From positions 3,658,001 to 3,722,000 of the forward strand of contig NZ_JADJTF010000001.1 in NCBI RefSeq assembly GCF_016711335.1: a stretch of DNA of 64,000 bases. Reading direction: 5' to 3'. The position numbers were made by a program, and so were the translations under genes. Shown here piece by piece: positions 36,731 through 49,024 of this stretch. The notes under the pieces were generated by a model. That model was not told the origin of the DNA. It saw nothing but the letters and a program-made list of their open reading frames with translations, and ran no database searches. Position 1 is the stretch's first letter; the number at the start of each line of letters is the position of its first letter. Origin of the DNA: Thiofilum sp. (GTDB lineage: Bacteria; Pseudomonadota; Gammaproteobacteria; Thiotrichales; Thiotrichaceae).

Positions 36731-37750
36731 GTGATTACATCATTCACTATGACAAAAGCGAGTTTGTCATCTTTATTACAGACCCCAACTTATTTATTTA
36801 TGCCCCCAAAATCTAATAAACGCCCTAGACCTCAAAACGGTCAGTATTTACGTGAACTACGCGAGTCTAGACGTATGCGTCAAACCGAGTTTACTGAGGC
36901 CTTCAATAACTACCTCAAGCAAGCTATTCCAAACCTCAACACCTCGGATCTGCTCACCCAAAGCATGCTCTCCGACCTAGAGCTTGATAAAGCCGAACTC
37001 AGCATCACCCACTGGTTAGCACTCAGCCAATTCTTCTCTGCCCCCTCAGCAGAACTATTATCTAAGCGCTTGCAACACATTTACTACCAAGAGGTTTATA
37101 CTGAAACCAGCGCTAAACACACTCACTTAGCAACTACCTTTAATGACCAACCCTCCACCTTTTTTAAAGTATGTAATTGGTTTCCTGCACGTCACTTTAC
37201 CTGCTCAGAATGCTTTGCCAACCTATTAAAAGCCAAACCTAGCTCTCAAGAGCATATTGAGTTTTACCCATTAAGCAGTTTTATTGAGTTTTTATTTTCT
37301 CCGGTGGGAACCTATTCCAAGGCAGACAAAATCACTATTTTGCAACGCATGCTGCATTATTTTTCTATTAATATTTATCAGCGTTTATATTTTATTCCTA
37401 ATACACAACAGCGTTTACGCGATGCCAGTATTCGCATTGATGCCTATCAAGGCAAAGTAAGCTTTTTATTACCCGTTGACCAACAAAACCTACGCTATAT
37501 TCATATTAATAATAGAGGGTTAGCTCAAAGTCTACATAGTTATTATCAGAGCATAGATCGAATTAATGATACGCTCCATATCTTAGAAACCGCACAGCGT
37601 ATCCTAGCCGAAGATACGCCCTTGCAAATGACAGCTATTAGAAGGTTTTATCAAGAATGTTCCACCACGCCCCATCATAAACAATGGATTCGTGAATGCT
37701 TTACACCAGAAATACAGGAGCTATTAGAAGAAACAGAGCCAATGGGCTAA
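36731..37750 (+). CDS. HTH (XRE-like) transcriptional regulator, divergent from usher-like cluster
   Basis: 339 residues from GTG 36731 with GAGA upstream; an internal ATG at 36749 is also possible. Near residues 35-85 is a helix-turn-helix (YLRELRESRRMRQTEFTEAF ... SMLSDLELDKAELSITHWLA). The rest is a long helical domain with several Cys (VCNWFPARHFTCSECFANL) and basic and aromatic residues, unlike any common effector domain I can name. Divergent placement beside the subunit cluster and the palindrome suggests local control. Sequence and codon use are AT-rich, as for the cluster. Confidence 0.72.
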   Translation: MITSFTMTKASLSSLLQTPTYLFMPPKSNKRPRPQNGQYLRELRESRRMRQTEFTEAFNNYLKQAIPNLNTSDLLTQSMLSDLELDKAELSITHWLALSQFFSAPSAELLSKRLQHIYYQEVYTETSAKHTHLATTFNDQPSTFFKVCNWFPARHFTCSECFANLLKAKPSSQEHIEFYPLSSFIEFLFSPVGTYSKADKITILQRMLHYFSINIYQRLYFIPNTQQRLRDASIRIDAYQGKVSFLLPVDQQNLRYIHINNRGLAQSLHSYYQSIDRINDTLHILETAQRILAEDTPLQMTAIRRFYQECSTTPHHKQWIRECFTPEIQELLEETEPMG

Positions 37751-37797
37751 ATAGAAAAATATTCGATGATTTTTAGATAATTATGTATTTGATTTGT

Positions 37798-38775
37798 TTA
37801 TAACCAGCGCTTCCAATGCAAAATCCATAATACCGCTATAGTAATTCCCATCATCCCTGCTAAAACCTCATAGAATCCAAAATGAGCGCCTGCTCCGGGA
37901 ATATTTTCAAAATTCATACCGTAAATACCCGCTAATAAATTGAGCGGCAGAAAAATTACTGAAGCGATAGTCAATACACGGATAATTTCATTAGTACGTT
38001 GATTAGTGGCAGAGAAATAAATTTGGACTAGATTTTCTAAATCGTTTTGCAAGGTTTCAGTATCACGACTCACACGGGTGAAATGCTCTAATACATCCTT
38101 TAAACGCACTTCAATGCGCGAGTCTAACTCTAAACTGGTTTCATCCAAAAACGCATCTAAAGTCTCTTCTTGCGGCTCTACCGTACCCATCCGAAAATGG
38201 CGTAATTGACTACTCGCTTTTAATAGGGTTGTCCAATCATTAAAACGCGAGTCAGGGTTTAATAATTGCTTTTGCCAATGTTCTAGTTGCTGAGCAAAGG
38301 GAACACGCATATTTAAGTATTGGTCGGTGAACCAGCTTAGTAATGACCCTAATAAGCCCATCGCGGTTAAAGGCGCCCGTATCGGCAAGCCACGCAGCCA
38401 TCGCGCCCGTGGAATATGGCAATCGGTTTTTAGTGAAGCATGTACACTCACTAACACCTTGCCGCTAATAAAAAAAACAATAGGTGAGGATTCAGCCTGA
38501 AAACTACCTAATTGCAGCGTAGTATGGGTTAAAGCGCGAAACACCAGCATTTCATAATCTTGCGTGGCGTCATAAAAAGGAGGATGTTGGGGATTTTGCG
38601 CATCTTGCACATGCTGCTCGTGCAAAGGAAAGCCTAGTAGTTTTTCGACTACCTTTTGCCAATCATTATCATGCGGGTACACATCGACCCATACCACGCC
38701 CTCTGACTCAATGGCCTGATCAACAGTCACCCCTTGGGCACGCATGGTATTAGGGTCAAAATGAATAATGTCCAT
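37798..38775 (-). CDS. CorA-family divalent-cation transporter
   Basis: 325 residues from ATG 38775; a longer frame to 38880 runs into the tRNA gene and is rejected. N-terminal cytoplasmic funnel domain, a long helical part (ETSLELDSRIEVRLKDVLEH then RDTETLQNDLENLVQIYFS), and two C-terminal membrane helices with the signature YGMNF at the pore entrance (LLAGIYGMNFENIPGAGAHF). The GMN motif is conserved in CorA/ZntB; the next residues (ENIPG) vary from MPEL, so the ion (Mg, Co or Zn) is not certain. Inner membrane, pentameric in the family. Confidence 0.88.
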   Translation of the reverse strand: MDIIHFDPNTMRAQGVTVDQAIESEGVVWVDVYPHDNDWQKVVEKLLGFPLHEQHVQDAQNPQHPPFYDATQDYEMLVFRALTHTTLQLGSFQAESSPIVFFISGKVLVSVHASLKTDCHIPRARWLRGLPIRAPLTAMGLLGSLLSWFTDQYLNMRVPFAQQLEHWQKQLLNPDSRFNDWTTLLKASSQLRHFRMGTVEPQEETLDAFLDETSLELDSRIEVRLKDVLEHFTRVSRDTETLQNDLENLVQIYFSATNQRTNEIIRVLTIASVIFLPLNLLAGIYGMNFENIPGAGAHFGFYEVLAGMMGITIAVLWILHWKRWL

Positions 38776-38814
38776 GAGTACTCCAACGCTTTTTCTATTT
38801 AAGCCGTGTACTAA

Positions 38815-38842
38815 TAAAAAAGCCCCTGAAGAACAGAGGCTT
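38815..38842 (-). terminator. Terminator after the tRNA gene
   Basis: On the minus strand GCCTCTG, a 5-base loop TTCTT and CAGGGGC form a stem followed by TTTTTTA. It sits 5 bases past the tRNA 3' end and before the CorA-like start at 38775, and so separates the tRNA/rpoD transcript from the transporter gene. Confidence 0.8.
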
Positions 38843-38846
38843 GAAA

Positions 38847-38923
<77 letters not shown>

Positions 38924-38951
38924 AATAAGAGACTTAAACTGTCGTTACTAC

Positions 38952-40865
38952 TTAGCGCTCACTACCACCTAAGTTAGTATTAATAGGAATATCACTGTAT
39001 TCCAAGAAGCTGCGTAGCATATCTGATCGACTCGGATGACGCAACTTTCTGAGCGCTTTTGCTTCAATTTGACGAATCCGCTCACGCGTTACATCAAACT
39101 GCTTACCCACCTCTTCCAAAGTATGATCGGTATTCATATCAATACCAAAACGCATACGCAACACCTTGGCTTCACGAGAGGTCAGACTAGACAACACCTC
39201 ATGCGTAATCTCCGATAAACTCGAAGCGGTCGCAGAATCTAAAGGCGACTGAATATTACCATCCTCAATAAAATCACCTAAATGCGAATCTTCGTCATCA
39301 CCGATGGGCGTTTCCATTGAAATCGGTTCTTTAGCAATTTTGAGTACTTTGCGGATTTTGTCTTCCGGCATTTCCATCGCTACCGCCAACTCTTCTGGTG
39401 TCGGTTCACGCCCCATTTCTTGCAATAATTTACGTGAAATCCGGTTGAGCTTATTAATCGTCTCAATCATATGCACAGGGATACGAATCGTGCGTGCTTG
39501 GTCAGCAATAGAACGGGTAATCGCCTGACGAATCCACCACGTCGCATAGGTGGAAAACTTATAGCCACGGCGGTATTCAAACTTATCCACCGCTTTCATC
39601 AGACCAATATTGCCTTCTTGGATCAGATCTAAGAACTGCAAGCCACGGTTAGTATATTTTTTCGCAATAGAAATCACTAAACGCAGATTCGCCTCTACCA
39701 TTTCCTTTTTAGCACGACGTGCCTTGGCTTCACCCACCGACATGCTACGGTTAATTTCTTTAATCTGGGCAACCGTTAAACTGCACTCTTCTTCAATATC
39801 GGCTAATTGCTTTTGAATATCGAGCGCTCGTGACTTTAATGAATTCAGACTCTCACTATATTTAGGATACTTAGCCACAAACTCATCGACCCAACTCATA
39901 TTAGTTTCGTTTTGTGGGAACGAATCAATAAAGTCCTTACGCTGTACGCTCGCATGTTGCACGATCAACTTCATCATTGCCCGCTCATTGTGGCGAATGC
40001 GCTCCACGATACCATTAAGGCGTTGCGTCAATTGATCAATTACGGGTTGTGCTAGACGAAACTCCATAAACTTAGCCGCTAGCTCTTCACGCGCTTGTAA
40101 ATACTCAGCTGCTTTAGCTTTGCTTTTACCTTTATTCAGCTCTTGAGAGCGCTCAAATAAGACCTGCAACTCGGCAAATTTAATCGCAGCTTCTTCGGGA
40201 TCAGGTCCAGAATCCACCGGATCAGCGGCTGCTTCTACCTCTTCGTCTTCTTCTACTGCAACCACAGCATCCGCATCCGCTTCAGCCGCTGCCTCAGCCG
40301 CTAACTCATCATCAATAGCTGCAATCGGAAAAGGCGTAAGCTCCTCATCAGGATTGACAAACCCATTGATAATTTCGGTCAGACGCGTCTCCTCAGTCGC
40401 CACCTTGGAATACATATCCAAAAGTACTTCAGTGGAGGCGGGATATTGAGCGAGTGCCTTAAGGATTTCGTTTAAGCCCTCTTCAATACGGATAGCAATC
40501 TGAATCTCGCCTTCGCGTGTTAGTAGCTCTACTGTACCCATTTCACGCATATACATACGCACTGGATCAGTGGTGCGACCAAAGTCACCATCGATATTGG
40601 CTAAAGCAGCGGCGGCTTCTTCAGTGGCCTCATCGTCGGCTTGGACGGCTTCATCGTTTAAGAGCAGGGAATCGGCATCAGGTGCATGCTCATAAACGGT
40701 AATACCCATATCGTTGATCATGGCAACGATATCTTCAATCTGCTCAGGATCAACAATCGTATCAGGTAAGTGGTCATTGACTTCCGCATACGTCAGGAAG
40801 CCCTGCTCTTTACCCCGTGCGATTAACTCTTTTAATCCTGATTGTTGCTGTTCTGTTTGACTCAT
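38952..40865 (-). CDS. rpoD: Primary sigma factor RpoD (sigma-70)
   Basis: 637 residues from ATG 40865 ([20 protein letters not shown]); the longer frame adds 14 unsupported residues. Region 1.1 at about 10-60, region 1.2 at [20 protein letters not shown], an acidic Ala/Glu-rich insert (about 183-224) in the nonconserved region, region 2 ([60 protein letters not shown]), region 3 and region 4 ([20 protein letters not shown]). Recognises -35/-10 promoters of housekeeping genes. Follows dnaG on the same strand and precedes the tRNA, an order common in gammaproteobacteria. Confidence 0.97.
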   Translation of the reverse strand: MSQTEQQQSGLKELIARGKEQGFLTYAEVNDHLPDTIVDPEQIEDIVAMINDMGITVYEHAPDADSLLLNDEAVQADDEATEEAAAALANIDGDFGRTTDPVRMYMREMGTVELLTREGEIQIAIRIEEGLNEILKALAQYPASTEVLLDMYSKVATEETRLTEIINGFVNPDEELTPFPIAAIDDELAAEAAAEADADAVVAVEEDEEVEAAADPVDSGPDPEEAAIKFAELQVLFERSQELNKGKSKAKAAEYLQAREELAAKFMEFRLAQPVIDQLTQRLNGIVERIRHNERAMMKLIVQHASVQRKDFIDSFPQNETNMSWVDEFVAKYPKYSESLNSLKSRALDIQKQLADIEEECSLTVAQIKEINRSMSVGEAKARRAKKEMVEANLRLVISIAKKYTNRGLQFLDLIQEGNIGLMKAVDKFEYRRGYKFSTYATWWIRQAITRSIADQARTIRIPVHMIETINKLNRISRKLLQEMGREPTPEELAVAMEMPEDKIRKVLKIAKEPISMETPIGDDEDSHLGDFIEDGNIQSPLDSATASSLSEITHEVLSSLTSREAKVLRMRFGIDMNTDHTLEEVGKQFDVTRERIRQIEAKALRKLRHPSRSDMLRSFLEYSDIPINTNLGGSER

Positions 40866-40948
40866 GCCCTGACTAACCTCAAAAATTGACGCGCGATTAT
40901 AACACAAAACTCAAAAATGCAAGCCCCATCCGACGCAAGGTAGATAAA

Positions 40949-42718
40949 CTATTTAACACGATGAATCTCAGCGAGCAATGAACTTAAATCGTGTTGTTCC
41001 TGTGCACTAAGCTCACTGGTTTGGGCACGATGCACTAATTGCTCTAGCTGACGCTCCATCCCTTGCCTTCTCACTTGATGCAGACTGTCAATAAACTCAC
41101 GCTCTAATACTGCTAATTCTATGGGTGGATTGAGCCATGTAAGTGCCTTAGCGATTAATGACTCATGCTCGGTATTTCTTAACCGTTCTGCCAACCCTGC
41201 TGTTACTATATGGGGTTGCTCTTCAATGATTTCAACCAAAGTTAGTAATAAATCCATCCCAGGTATGGGAAATCGGACTAGCTGTTCAGGATTATCCATA
41301 TATCTAATTAAACTAGGTTCATACAATAAACCAGCAATCACCAACCTTAACGGCGTGCGTTTAATACTCTGCTCGGTGTTTTTAACACTATGCGCGGGTC
41401 TTAAAGCTTGAGTCTGTTTGCCATTATCCGTAGCACTGGCATTAGAGCGCAAAAGCAGAGCGTGTTTTTGAGTTAATTTCCCCACCTCTGCTAATACCTG
41501 CCCCTTAAAAGCGCTTTCAGGTACTTTTTCAAGTAGATTTAAAGCAGCATGTTCCAAATGGGCACGCCCTTCCATAGTGGCAACATTAAATTGTGCTTTT
41601 AAATGGCTTAACAAATACTCTGATAAACCTAGTGCTTTAGCATATAACTCCTCAAAGGCTGTTGTGCCGATTTTACGCACTAAACTATCAGGATCATCTC
41701 CTTGGGGTAGAAATAAAAAGCGCACCTCTCGATCATCACGCAGTTCTGGTAAACAAGTCTCTAAAGCTCGCCACGCTGCTTGCTTCCCTGCTCTATCCCC
41801 ATCAAAACAAAAAATAATTTCTGGTACGGTTTTAAATAAACGCTGAATATGCTCAGGTGTCGTCGCAGTGCCTAAAGTCGCTACCGCATAATTAATACCA
41901 AACTGAGCGAGGGCAATCACATCCATATAACCTTCTACTACTATTAAACGCTCTAATTGGCGAGTATGTTGACGTGCTTCAAAAAAACCATAAAGTTCAC
42001 GCCCTTTATGAAACAAAGGCGTTTCAGGTGAGTTCAAATATTTAGGTGTTCCTTCTCCTAATACTCGTCCCCCAAAGCCAATCACCCGTCCACGCCGATC
42101 TCGAATGGGGAACATTAAACGCTCACGAAAACGGTCGTAATAACGCCCCTTATCATTTTTAATCTGTAGCCCCCCCTCTAATAAACGTGCTGTTTGATTC
42201 GGAAAGGCTTTACTCAAAATATCCCACCCTTCGGGTGCATATCCCAACTGAAAACGAGTGGTTATTTCTGTACTCAAACCCCGCAGCGCCAAATAGTCTT
42301 GAGCCTTGGACGCTTGGGGTAATTGGTGCTGGTAAAATTGGGCGACTTGCTCCATTAAGGTATAGGTATCTAACTGTGCTTTCGGTTGAGAAGGAGTGGT
42401 TTTAGTCCCTTCACTTTGCTCATAGGGCACATCCAAACCCTGTGAACGAGCCAGTAATTCAATCGCCTCTACATACTCTAGATTTTCATACTCCATTAAA
42501 AAGCTGATGGCACTACCATGCACCCCACAACCAAAGCAGTGATAAAACTGCTTATTAGGACTTACCGTAAATGAAGGGGTTTTTTCGCTATGAAACGGGC
42601 AACATGCCATGAACTCACGCCCATGCTTCTTGAGCGGTACACGATTATTAATGACATCCACAATGTCAACTTTAGCCAATAAATGATCGATGAATTCTTT
42701 AGGAATACGTCCTGCCAT
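40949..42718 (-). CDS. dnaG: DNA primase
   Basis: 589 residues. Zinc ribbon C40-x2-H43-x17-C61-x2-C64 (ACCPFHSEKTPSF, FYHCFGCG). Toprim core with VVEGYMDVIALAQFGINYAV and FCFDGDRAGKQAAWRALETC, the metal-binding Glu and Asp residues present. RNA polymerase domain block GGRVLGEGTPKYLNSPETPL and FHKGRELYGFFEA. C-terminal helicase-binding part is short and diverged. Makes RNA primers at the replication fork. Upstream rpsU, often the first gene of this operon, is not here. Confidence 0.96.
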   Translation of the reverse strand: MAGRIPKEFIDHLLAKVDIVDVINNRVPLKKHGREFMACCPFHSEKTPSFTVSPNKQFYHCFGCGVHGSAISFLMEYENLEYVEAIELLARSQGLDVPYEQSEGTKTTPSQPKAQLDTYTLMEQVAQFYQHQLPQASKAQDYLALRGLSTEITTRFQLGYAPEGWDILSKAFPNQTARLLEGGLQIKNDKGRYYDRFRERLMFPIRDRRGRVIGFGGRVLGEGTPKYLNSPETPLFHKGRELYGFFEARQHTRQLERLIVVEGYMDVIALAQFGINYAVATLGTATTPEHIQRLFKTVPEIIFCFDGDRAGKQAAWRALETCLPELRDDREVRFLFLPQGDDPDSLVRKIGTTAFEELYAKALGLSEYLLSHLKAQFNVATMEGRAHLEHAALNLLEKVPESAFKGQVLAEVGKLTQKHALLLRSNASATDNGKQTQALRPAHSVKNTEQSIKRTPLRLVIAGLLYEPSLIRYMDNPEQLVRFPIPGMDLLLTLVEIIEEQPHIVTAGLAERLRNTEHESLIAKALTWLNPPIELAVLEREFIDSLHQVRRQGMERQLEQLVHRAQTSELSAQEQHDLSSLLAEIHRVK

Positions 42719-42877
42719 GCAAAATCACACCTAATGTTGTCAACCAAATAGCACTAAACGCCAAGTCGCGTTATTATCAGGGACGAGGACATCCTCCCTA
42801 AAAATCGAGACAAGGTGCTAGCCTTAACTTTGTCAATTGTTTCATAATAGCAACCCTTTTGTTGCCTGTAGGTTCCT

Positions 42878-45800
42878 ATGAAATACGTTGATTTACCTGA
42901 AGCGCAGGGCCTCTACGACCCCGCGTATGAACATGATGCCTGCGGCATGGGCTTTGTAGCACACCTAAAAGGCAAAAAATCTCACACTATCGTTCAAGAT
43001 GCACTGACTATTTTGGCTCATATGGAGCATCGCGGTGCACATGGCTGTGAAGAAAACACTGGCGATGGTGCTGGGATTATGCTCCAACTACCCCATGCCT
43101 TCTTTGCTGATGAAGCCAAGCGTCTAGGCTTTACTTTACCCGCTAGTGGCGACTATGCGGTTGGGATGATTTTCCTCTCTCAAGATACTTCTGCACGTAG
43201 TGATAGTGAAGCGACTTTTGCTCGCATTGTAAAGGAAGAAAATCTTGATCTGTTGGGGTGGCGTGATGTACCCACCTGTACAGCCACTATTGGCAAAACA
43301 GCGCTTGAAGCCATGCCTGTGATTCGGCAAGTTTTTATTGCTCGCCCCTCTACTATTCCAGCGGGCATAGCTTTTGAGCGCAAACTCTATGTGGTACGTA
43401 AACGCACACAAAATGTGGTAAATCAACCCAACATTCCAACCTCAAAACAAATTTATTTCAGTAGCCTGTCTTCTCGCACTATCGTGTATAAAGGCATGTT
43501 GACTACTGAGCAAGTACGTGAGTTTTTTCCAGATCTGTCTAATCCCTTAGTAGAATCTGCAATAGCTTTAATACATTCGCGCTTCTCCACCAATACTTTC
43601 CCTAGCTGGGATAGAGCGCATCCCAATCGTTACCTGATTCATAATGGTGAAATTAATACCATTCGCGGTAATGAAAACTGGATGAATGCGCGTGAAGCTC
43701 TCATTAAAACTGAGGTATTTGGAGTCGATGTCAAGGATATCTTCCCTATCGTTAACTCTAATGGCAGTGACTCGGCTCGCTTAGATAACACTTTAGAGTT
43801 TTTATACCTCGCTGGTTACTCCCTACCACACGCGATGATGATGTTGATACCAGAGCCTTGGTCGGGACATGAGAATATGTCGGTGGAGAAAAAGGCATTT
43901 TATCAATACCATAGTTGTTTAATGGAGCCTTGGGATGGTCCTGCTGCGATGTGCTTTACGGATGGTACACTGGTAGGCGCTACCTTAGATCGTAATGGTC
44001 TACGTCCCTCGCGTTATTATTTAACCAATGATGATTTAATCATTCTCGCCTCCGAGGTGGGGGTCTTAAATAGCCTAGATCAAAGCAAAGTTATTTCTAA
44101 GCAACGCCTCCAACCCGGACGGATGCTGATTGTTGATACTGCTAAAGGCGAGATAACCTCGGATGAAGATATTAAACATCAAATGGCATCTGCTAAACCT
44201 TATGGCGAGTGGCTGCAAGAAAATCTCATTGCCTTAGAAGACTTGCCTGAAGCTGAGGAAGTACCGGTTCCTGATCATGACACGCTGATTCAGCGTCAAA
44301 AGGCTTTTGGCTACACCTTTGAAGATATTCGTAAAGTCCTCGTACCCATGGCACGTGATGGTATTGATCCCTTAGGTGCAATGGGTTGCGACTCGCCTTT
44401 AGCCGTACTCTCTGATAAACCTCAGCCCCTGTTTAACTATTTTAAACAGCTATTTGCTCAGGTCACTAACCCACCGATTGATGCGATTCGAGAAGAGATT
44501 ATTACATCGTCGCTCACCACTTTAGGTTCTGAAGGCGACATTACGCATCCAACAGCACAAAGTTGCCGCCAAATTCTGCTGCAAACGCCGATTTTGGATA
44601 ATGCTGACCTCATGAAAATCAAGCAGGTGAATCGTGTCGGCTTTAAGTGTGTGACGCTGCCTATTTTATTTAAGGCAAGTGAAGGGCAAACAGGTCTAGA
44701 GCCAGCGCTAAGTGAACTATTTGCCGCAGCTGATCAAGCGATTGCAGGTGGGGCTAATATTCTAGTGCTATCAGATCGTGGGGTAGATGCTACGCATGCG
44801 CCTATTCCTTCACTGCTCGCTATTGCAGGTTTGCATCATCATTTAATCCGTCATGGTAATCGCCCTAAAGTGAGTTTGATTGTCGAGTCGGGCGAGCCGC
44901 GAGAAGTGCATCATTTTGCCACCCTGTTAGGTTATGGTGCTCAAGCGATTAATCCTTATACAGCTTTTGAGTCACTAGATGATTTAATTCGTGAAGGCTT
45001 AATGACTGGGTTGACCCATGAAGAAGCCGTTTACAAATATGTAAAAGCCGTGACTAAAGGCGTGATTAAAGTCATGTCTAAGATTGGTATCTCTACGGTT
45101 CAGTCTTATCGTGGTGCACAGATTTTTGAAGCCTTAGGGGTGCATAAATCAGTGATTGATCGCTACTTTACTGCTACTGCTTCACGTATTGGCGGTATCA
45201 CCATGGAAGTGATCGCCGAGGAAACCTTACGTCGGCACAAGCATGCCTATGAGCATCACGATAGTGCGCTACGTACCTTAAACTCAGGCGGGGTATTCCA
45301 ATGGCGTAGTGGCGAAGAGGAGCATCAGTACAATCCTGAAACGATTTATATGCTGCAAAAAGCTACCCGTGCTAATGACTACAACCTGTTCAAGCAATAC
45401 ACCGCTAAATTAAATGATGACCCTGAAGTTAAGTTTAATTTACGTAACCTGCTAGAGTTCAACTTTGCCGATCAGCCTATTCCCCTAGACGAAGTAGAAC
45501 CTGTTGAGAATATCCTTAAGCGCTTTAAATCGGGTGCTATGTCTTATGGTTCCATTAGCCAAGAAGCTCATGAAGCGCTCGCTATTGCGATGAATCGTAT
45601 TGGTGGCAAATCTAACTCTGGTGAGGGTGGCGAAGATCCACGGCGCTATATTCCTGATGCTAATGGTGATTCGCGCTCAAGCGCCATCAAACAGGTCGCC
45701 TCTGGGCGCTTTGGGGTGAGTAGTTATTACCTCAATAATGCTAAAGAGATTCAAATCAAGCTCGCTCAAGGGGCAAAACCGGGCGAAGGCGGACAGCTCC

Positions 45801-47479
45801 CCGGACGTAAAGTCTATCCTTGGGTGGCTGAAGCTCGCGGTACGACTCCGGGGGTGGGCTTAATTTCGCCACCACCGCATCATGATATTTATTCGATTGA
45901 GGATTTATCGCAACTGATCCACGATCTGAAAAATGCCAATAAGCGGGCGCGGATTAATGTCAAATTAGTCTCTGAGGTAGGTGTTGGTACGATTGCCGCT
46001 GGGGTAGCTAAAGGTAAAGCCGATGTTATTCTAGTCTCTGGCTACGATGGCGGTACAGGTGCATCGCCTAAAACCAGTTTGCAGCACGCTGGTTTACCTT
46101 GGGAATTAGGCTTGGCTGAAACCCATCAAACCCTGATGATTAATAATTTACGCAGTCGGGTACGTCTAGAAACCGATGGTAAATTAATGTCTGGACGCGA
46201 TGTAGTGATTGCAGCCCTTTTAGGTGCGGAGGAGTATGGTTTTGCGACTATGCCTCTGGTGTCTTTGGGGTGCGTCATGATGCGGGTGTGCCATTTGGAT
46301 ACCTGCCCAGTCGGTATTGCGACACAAAACCCTGAACTACGTAAAAAGTATTCTGGTGATCCACAATACGTGGTGAATCTATTGACCTTTATCGCGCAAG
46401 AAATGCGTGAAATCATGGCAAAACTGGGCTTCCGTACTGTAGATGAAATGATCGGTCGTACCGATAAGCTCTATCAAGCCAATTATAAAGGTCATTGGAA
46501 AGCACAGAATCTTGACCTAAGCACGCTGCTCTATAGTCCTAAAGTGCCTGATTTAGATGGTATTTACTGTACTCGTGCTCAAGATCATGGTATTGACAAA
46601 ACCTTAGATGAGCGTGAAATCCTTCCCGCCTGTGCAGCCGCTATTGAAAATGGTACACCCCTACAAGCTAGCTTCACGATCCATAATATTGATCGGGTAG
46701 TAGGTACGATTACGGGTGCGGAAATTACTCGCAAATATGGCGCAGAAGGTCTACCTGAAGACACCATTCGCTTAAAATTTGTGGGTTCAGCCGGTCAGAG
46801 TTTTGGCGCATTTGCTCCTAAAGGCATGACCTTAGAACTGGAAGGCGATGCGAATGACTACATTGGCAAGGGTTTATCCGGCGGTAAGATTATTGTTTAC
46901 CCACCCAAAGAGGCTCAATATGCGGCTGAAAGCAATATTGTGATTGGCAATGTGGCTTTCTTTGGTGCGAACTCCGGTGAAGCCTTTATTAGCGGTGTAG
47001 CGGGTGAACGCTTCTGCGTGCGTAATTCTGGCGTCAATGTAGTAGTAGAAGGCACTGGTGATCATGCTTGTGAATATATGACCGGTGGTCGAGTCGTGGT
47101 ATTAGGCACAGTAGGACGTAACTTTGGTGCGGGTATGTCAGGTGGTATTGCTTATGTGTATGACCCTACTGGTATTTTAGCCCTAAGTGGTAATCGTGAA
47201 ATGGTGTCTTACAGCGCATTGAGCGAGGCAGACGACATCGCTTTTGTGAAAACCATGATCGAAAAGCATGTACTCCACACTGAAAGTACACGCGGTAGTC
47301 AACTGTTAAGTCACTGGGAACAAACCGTCACTCATTTTGTGCGGGTCATGCCTAACGATTACAAACGTATGCTAGACACCATTAAATCATTTGAGCAACA
47401 AGGTATTACGGGCCAAGAAGCGCTGTTAGCAGCATTCTATGCCAATAACAATGATGCTTCACGAGCAGGCGGCAACTAA
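42878..47479 (+). CDS. gltB: Glutamate synthase (NADPH) large subunit
   Basis: 1533 residues. Class II glutamine amidotransferase with a 21-residue propeptide and nucleophile Cys22 ([15 protein letters not shown]); [15 protein letters not shown] and [15 protein letters not shown] follow. Central and FMN-binding synthase domain ([34 protein letters not shown]), [3Fe-4S] ligands [19 protein letters not shown], and a C-terminal GXGXG beta-helix ([33 protein letters not shown]). Makes two glutamates from glutamine and 2-oxoglutarate with GltD. Starts at ATG 42878; the divergent dnaG gene is 159 bases away. Confidence 0.97.
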   Translation: MKYVDLPEAQGLYDPAYEHDACGMGFVAHLKGKKSHTIVQDALTILAHMEHRGAHGCEENTGDGAGIMLQLPHAFFADEAKRLGFTLPASGDYAVGMIFLSQDTSARSDSEATFARIVKEENLDLLGWRDVPTCTATIGKTALEAMPVIRQVFIARPSTIPAGIAFERKLYVVRKRTQNVVNQPNIPTSKQIYFSSLSSRTIVYKGMLTTEQVREFFPDLSNPLVESAIALIHSRFSTNTFPSWDRAHPNRYLIHNGEINTIRGNENWMNAREALIKTEVFGVDVKDIFPIVNSNGSDSARLDNTLEFLYLAGYSLPHAMMMLIPEPWSGHENMSVEKKAFYQYHSCLMEPWDGPAAMCFTDGTLVGATLDRNGLRPSRYYLTNDDLIILASEVGVLNSLDQSKVISKQRLQPGRMLIVDTAKGEITSDEDIKHQMASAKPYGEWLQENLIALEDLPEAEEVPVPDHDTLIQRQKAFGYTFEDIRKVLVPMARDGIDPLGAMGCDSPLAVLSDKPQPLFNYFKQLFAQVTNPPIDAIREEIITSSLTTLGSEGDITHPTAQSCRQILLQTPILDNADLMKIKQVNRVGFKCVTLPILFKASEGQTGLEPALSELFAAADQAIAGGANILVLSDRGVDATHAPIPSLLAIAGLHHHLIRHGNRPKVSLIVESGEPREVHHFATLLGYGAQAINPYTAFESLDDLIREGLMTGLTHEEAVYKYVKAVTKGVIKVMSKIGISTVQSYRGAQIFEALGVHKSVIDRYFTATASRIGGITMEVIAEETLRRHKHAYEHHDSALRTLNSGGVFQWRSGEEEHQYNPETIYMLQKATRANDYNLFKQYTAKLNDDPEVKFNLRNLLEFNFADQPIPLDEVEPVENILKRFKSGAMSYGSISQEAHEALAIAMNRIGGKSNSGEGGEDPRRYIPDANGDSRSSAIKQVASGRFGVSSYYLNNAKEIQIKLAQGAKPGEGGQLPGRKVYPWVAEARGTTPGVGLISPPPHHDIYSIEDLSQLIHDLKNANKRARINVKLVSEVGVGTIAAGVAKGKADVILVSGYDGGTGASPKTSLQHAGLPWELGLAETHQTLMINNLRSRVRLETDGKLMSGRDVVIAALLGAEEYGFATMPLVSLGCVMMRVCHLDTCPVGIATQNPELRKKYSGDPQYVVNLLTFIAQEMREIMAKLGFRTVDEMIGRTDKLYQANYKGHWKAQNLDLSTLLYSPKVPDLDGIYCTRAQDHGIDKTLDEREILPACAAAIENGTPLQASFTIHNIDRVVGTITGAEITRKYGAEGLPEDTIRLKFVGSAGQSFGAFAPKGMTLELEGDANDYIGKGLSGGKIIVYPPKEAQYAAESNIVIGNVAFFGANSGEAFISGVAGERFCVRNSGVNVVVEGTGDHACEYMTGGRVVVLGTVGRNFGAGMSGGIAYVYDPTGILALSGNREMVSYSALSEADDIAFVKTMIEKHVLHTESTRGSQLLSHWEQTVTHFVRVMPNDYKRMLDTIKSFEQQGITGQEALLAAFYANNNDASRAGGN

Positions 47480-47490
47480 GGAGTTTATTA

Positions 47491-48981
47491 ATGGGCAAAC
47501 CAACCGGTTTTATGGAGTTCAATCGGGAACTACCGGCTGATCGCGCGCCGCTCGAACGGATTAAAGACTGGCGCGAATTTCATCTACATTTTGATCAAGA
47601 AGCTCAAGCACGTACTCAAGGTGCACGCTGCATGGAGTGCGGTGTGCCCTTCTGCCAAACCGGGCGCTTATTGCCCGGAGGGGCGAGTGGTTGTCCGGTG
47701 AATAATCTCATTCCTGAGTGGAATGATATGATTTATCAGGGCTTATGGCGTGAGGCGTATGAACGTCTACGCATGACCAATAACTTCCCTGAGTTTACAG
47801 GGCGGGTCTGTCCCGCGCCTTGTGAAGGGTCATGTACCCTAGGCTTACATGAGCCAGCGGTCACGATTAAACTCAATGAAGTCACAATCATTGACAAAGC
47901 CTTTGAAGAGGGTTGGGTTCAACCTCAGCCCCCAGAAACCCGTACTGGAAAAAAGGTGGCAGTGGTAGGCTCTGGGCCTGCGGGCTTGGCTTGTGCCGAT
48001 CAACTAAATAAAGCAGGTCACACTGTTACCGTATTTGAGCGGGCTGATCGTATTGGGGGCTTACTCATGTACGGCATTCCCAATATGAAGCTAGATAAGG
48101 TTGATGTAGTACAGCGCCGTGTTGACCTCATGGCAGCCGAAGGGATTGAGTTCCGCACCGGTATTGAAGTAGGCAAGGATGTCACTACTGAACAATTACA
48201 AGCCGAGTACGATGCCATTGTATTGTGTGGTGGCGCGACTCAAGGGCGTGATTTACCTGTTCCGGGGCGTGAATTAAAGGGTGTGTATTTGGCGATGGAG
48301 TTCCTCACCAAAAATACACGCAGCCTATTGGATTCTAGCCTGCAAGATGGTGCTTATATTTCGGCGGCTGGTAAGGATGTAATTGTTATTGGCGGTGGTG
48401 ATACTGGAACAGACTGTGTAGCGACCTCGGTACGTCATGGTTGTAATTCGGTAACTCAATTAGAAATCATGCCACGCCTACCCGATCAACGTGCTCCTAC
48501 TAATCCTTGGCCGGAGTGGCCTATGGTCTACAAAGTAGATTATGGTCAAGAAGAAGCGGCTGCGGTATTTGGTGCTGATCCACGTAGCTACTTAGTCTCC
48601 ACTAAACGCTTTATAGGTGACGAACAAGGCAATCTTAAAGCCATTCAAACCGTCGAAGTGAAGTGGGAAAAAGGGGCTGATGGACGCATGAATCTGGTTG
48701 AGGTTGAAGGCACTTTACAAGAGCGCCCTGCTCAATTAGTACTGTTAGCTATGGGTTTCACCGGCCCTGAAAAAACCTTAATTGAGGGTTTAAAACTCGA
48801 CACTGACCCACGGGGTAATGTTAAAGCCACTGAAGGCATTTACGCTACTAATGTTGCAGGTGTATTTGCTGCTGGTGATATGCGTCGTGGTCAAAGTTTA
48901 GTGGTGTGGGCTATTCGTGAAGGTCGTCAAGCCGCACGCGAATGTGACCGTTATTTAATGGGCACGACCTCTTTACCGTAA
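47491..48981 (+). CDS. gltD: Glutamate synthase small subunit
   Basis: 496 residues, 11 bases after gltB with AGGAGTT before it. N-terminal Fe-S domain with [25 protein letters not shown] and [12 protein letters not shown] site [25 protein letters not shown] site [13 protein letters not shown], late FAD motif [19 protein letters not shown]. Feeds electrons from NADPH to GltB. Followed by a strong palindrome before the convergent membrane gene. Confidence 0.97.
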   Translation: MGKPTGFMEFNRELPADRAPLERIKDWREFHLHFDQEAQARTQGARCMECGVPFCQTGRLLPGGASGCPVNNLIPEWNDMIYQGLWREAYERLRMTNNFPEFTGRVCPAPCEGSCTLGLHEPAVTIKLNEVTIIDKAFEEGWVQPQPPETRTGKKVAVVGSGPAGLACADQLNKAGHTVTVFERADRIGGLLMYGIPNMKLDKVDVVQRRVDLMAAEGIEFRTGIEVGKDVTTEQLQAEYDAIVLCGGATQGRDLPVPGRELKGVYLAMEFLTKNTRSLLDSSLQDGAYISAAGKDVIVIGGGDTGTDCVATSVRHGCNSVTQLEIMPRLPDQRAPTNPWPEWPMVYKVDYGQEEAAAVFGADPRSYLVSTKRFIGDEQGNLKAIQTVEVKWEKGADGRMNLVEVEGTLQERPAQLVLLAMGFTGPEKTLIEGLKLDTDPRGNVKATEGIYATNVAGVFAAGDMRRGQSLVVWAIREGRQAARECDRYLMGTTSLP

Positions 48982-48997
48982 GCTATGCCTCACTTTT

Positions 48998-49024
48998 AAG
49001 GCTAACTCTCACTGAGTTAGCCTT
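48998..49024. terminator. Convergent palindrome after gltD
   Basis: AAGGCTAACTC pairs with GAGTTAGCCTT over a 5-base loop. It lies between the end of gltD (48981) and the minus-strand gene ending at 49009, and overlaps that gene's last codons. There is no long T run on either strand, so it is a likely but not typical bidirectional stop. Confidence 0.55.

Noticed and set aside
46126..46416. Minus-strand frames opposite gltB
   Set aside because: Shadows of a strongly conserved gene with codon-position bias on the plus strand.
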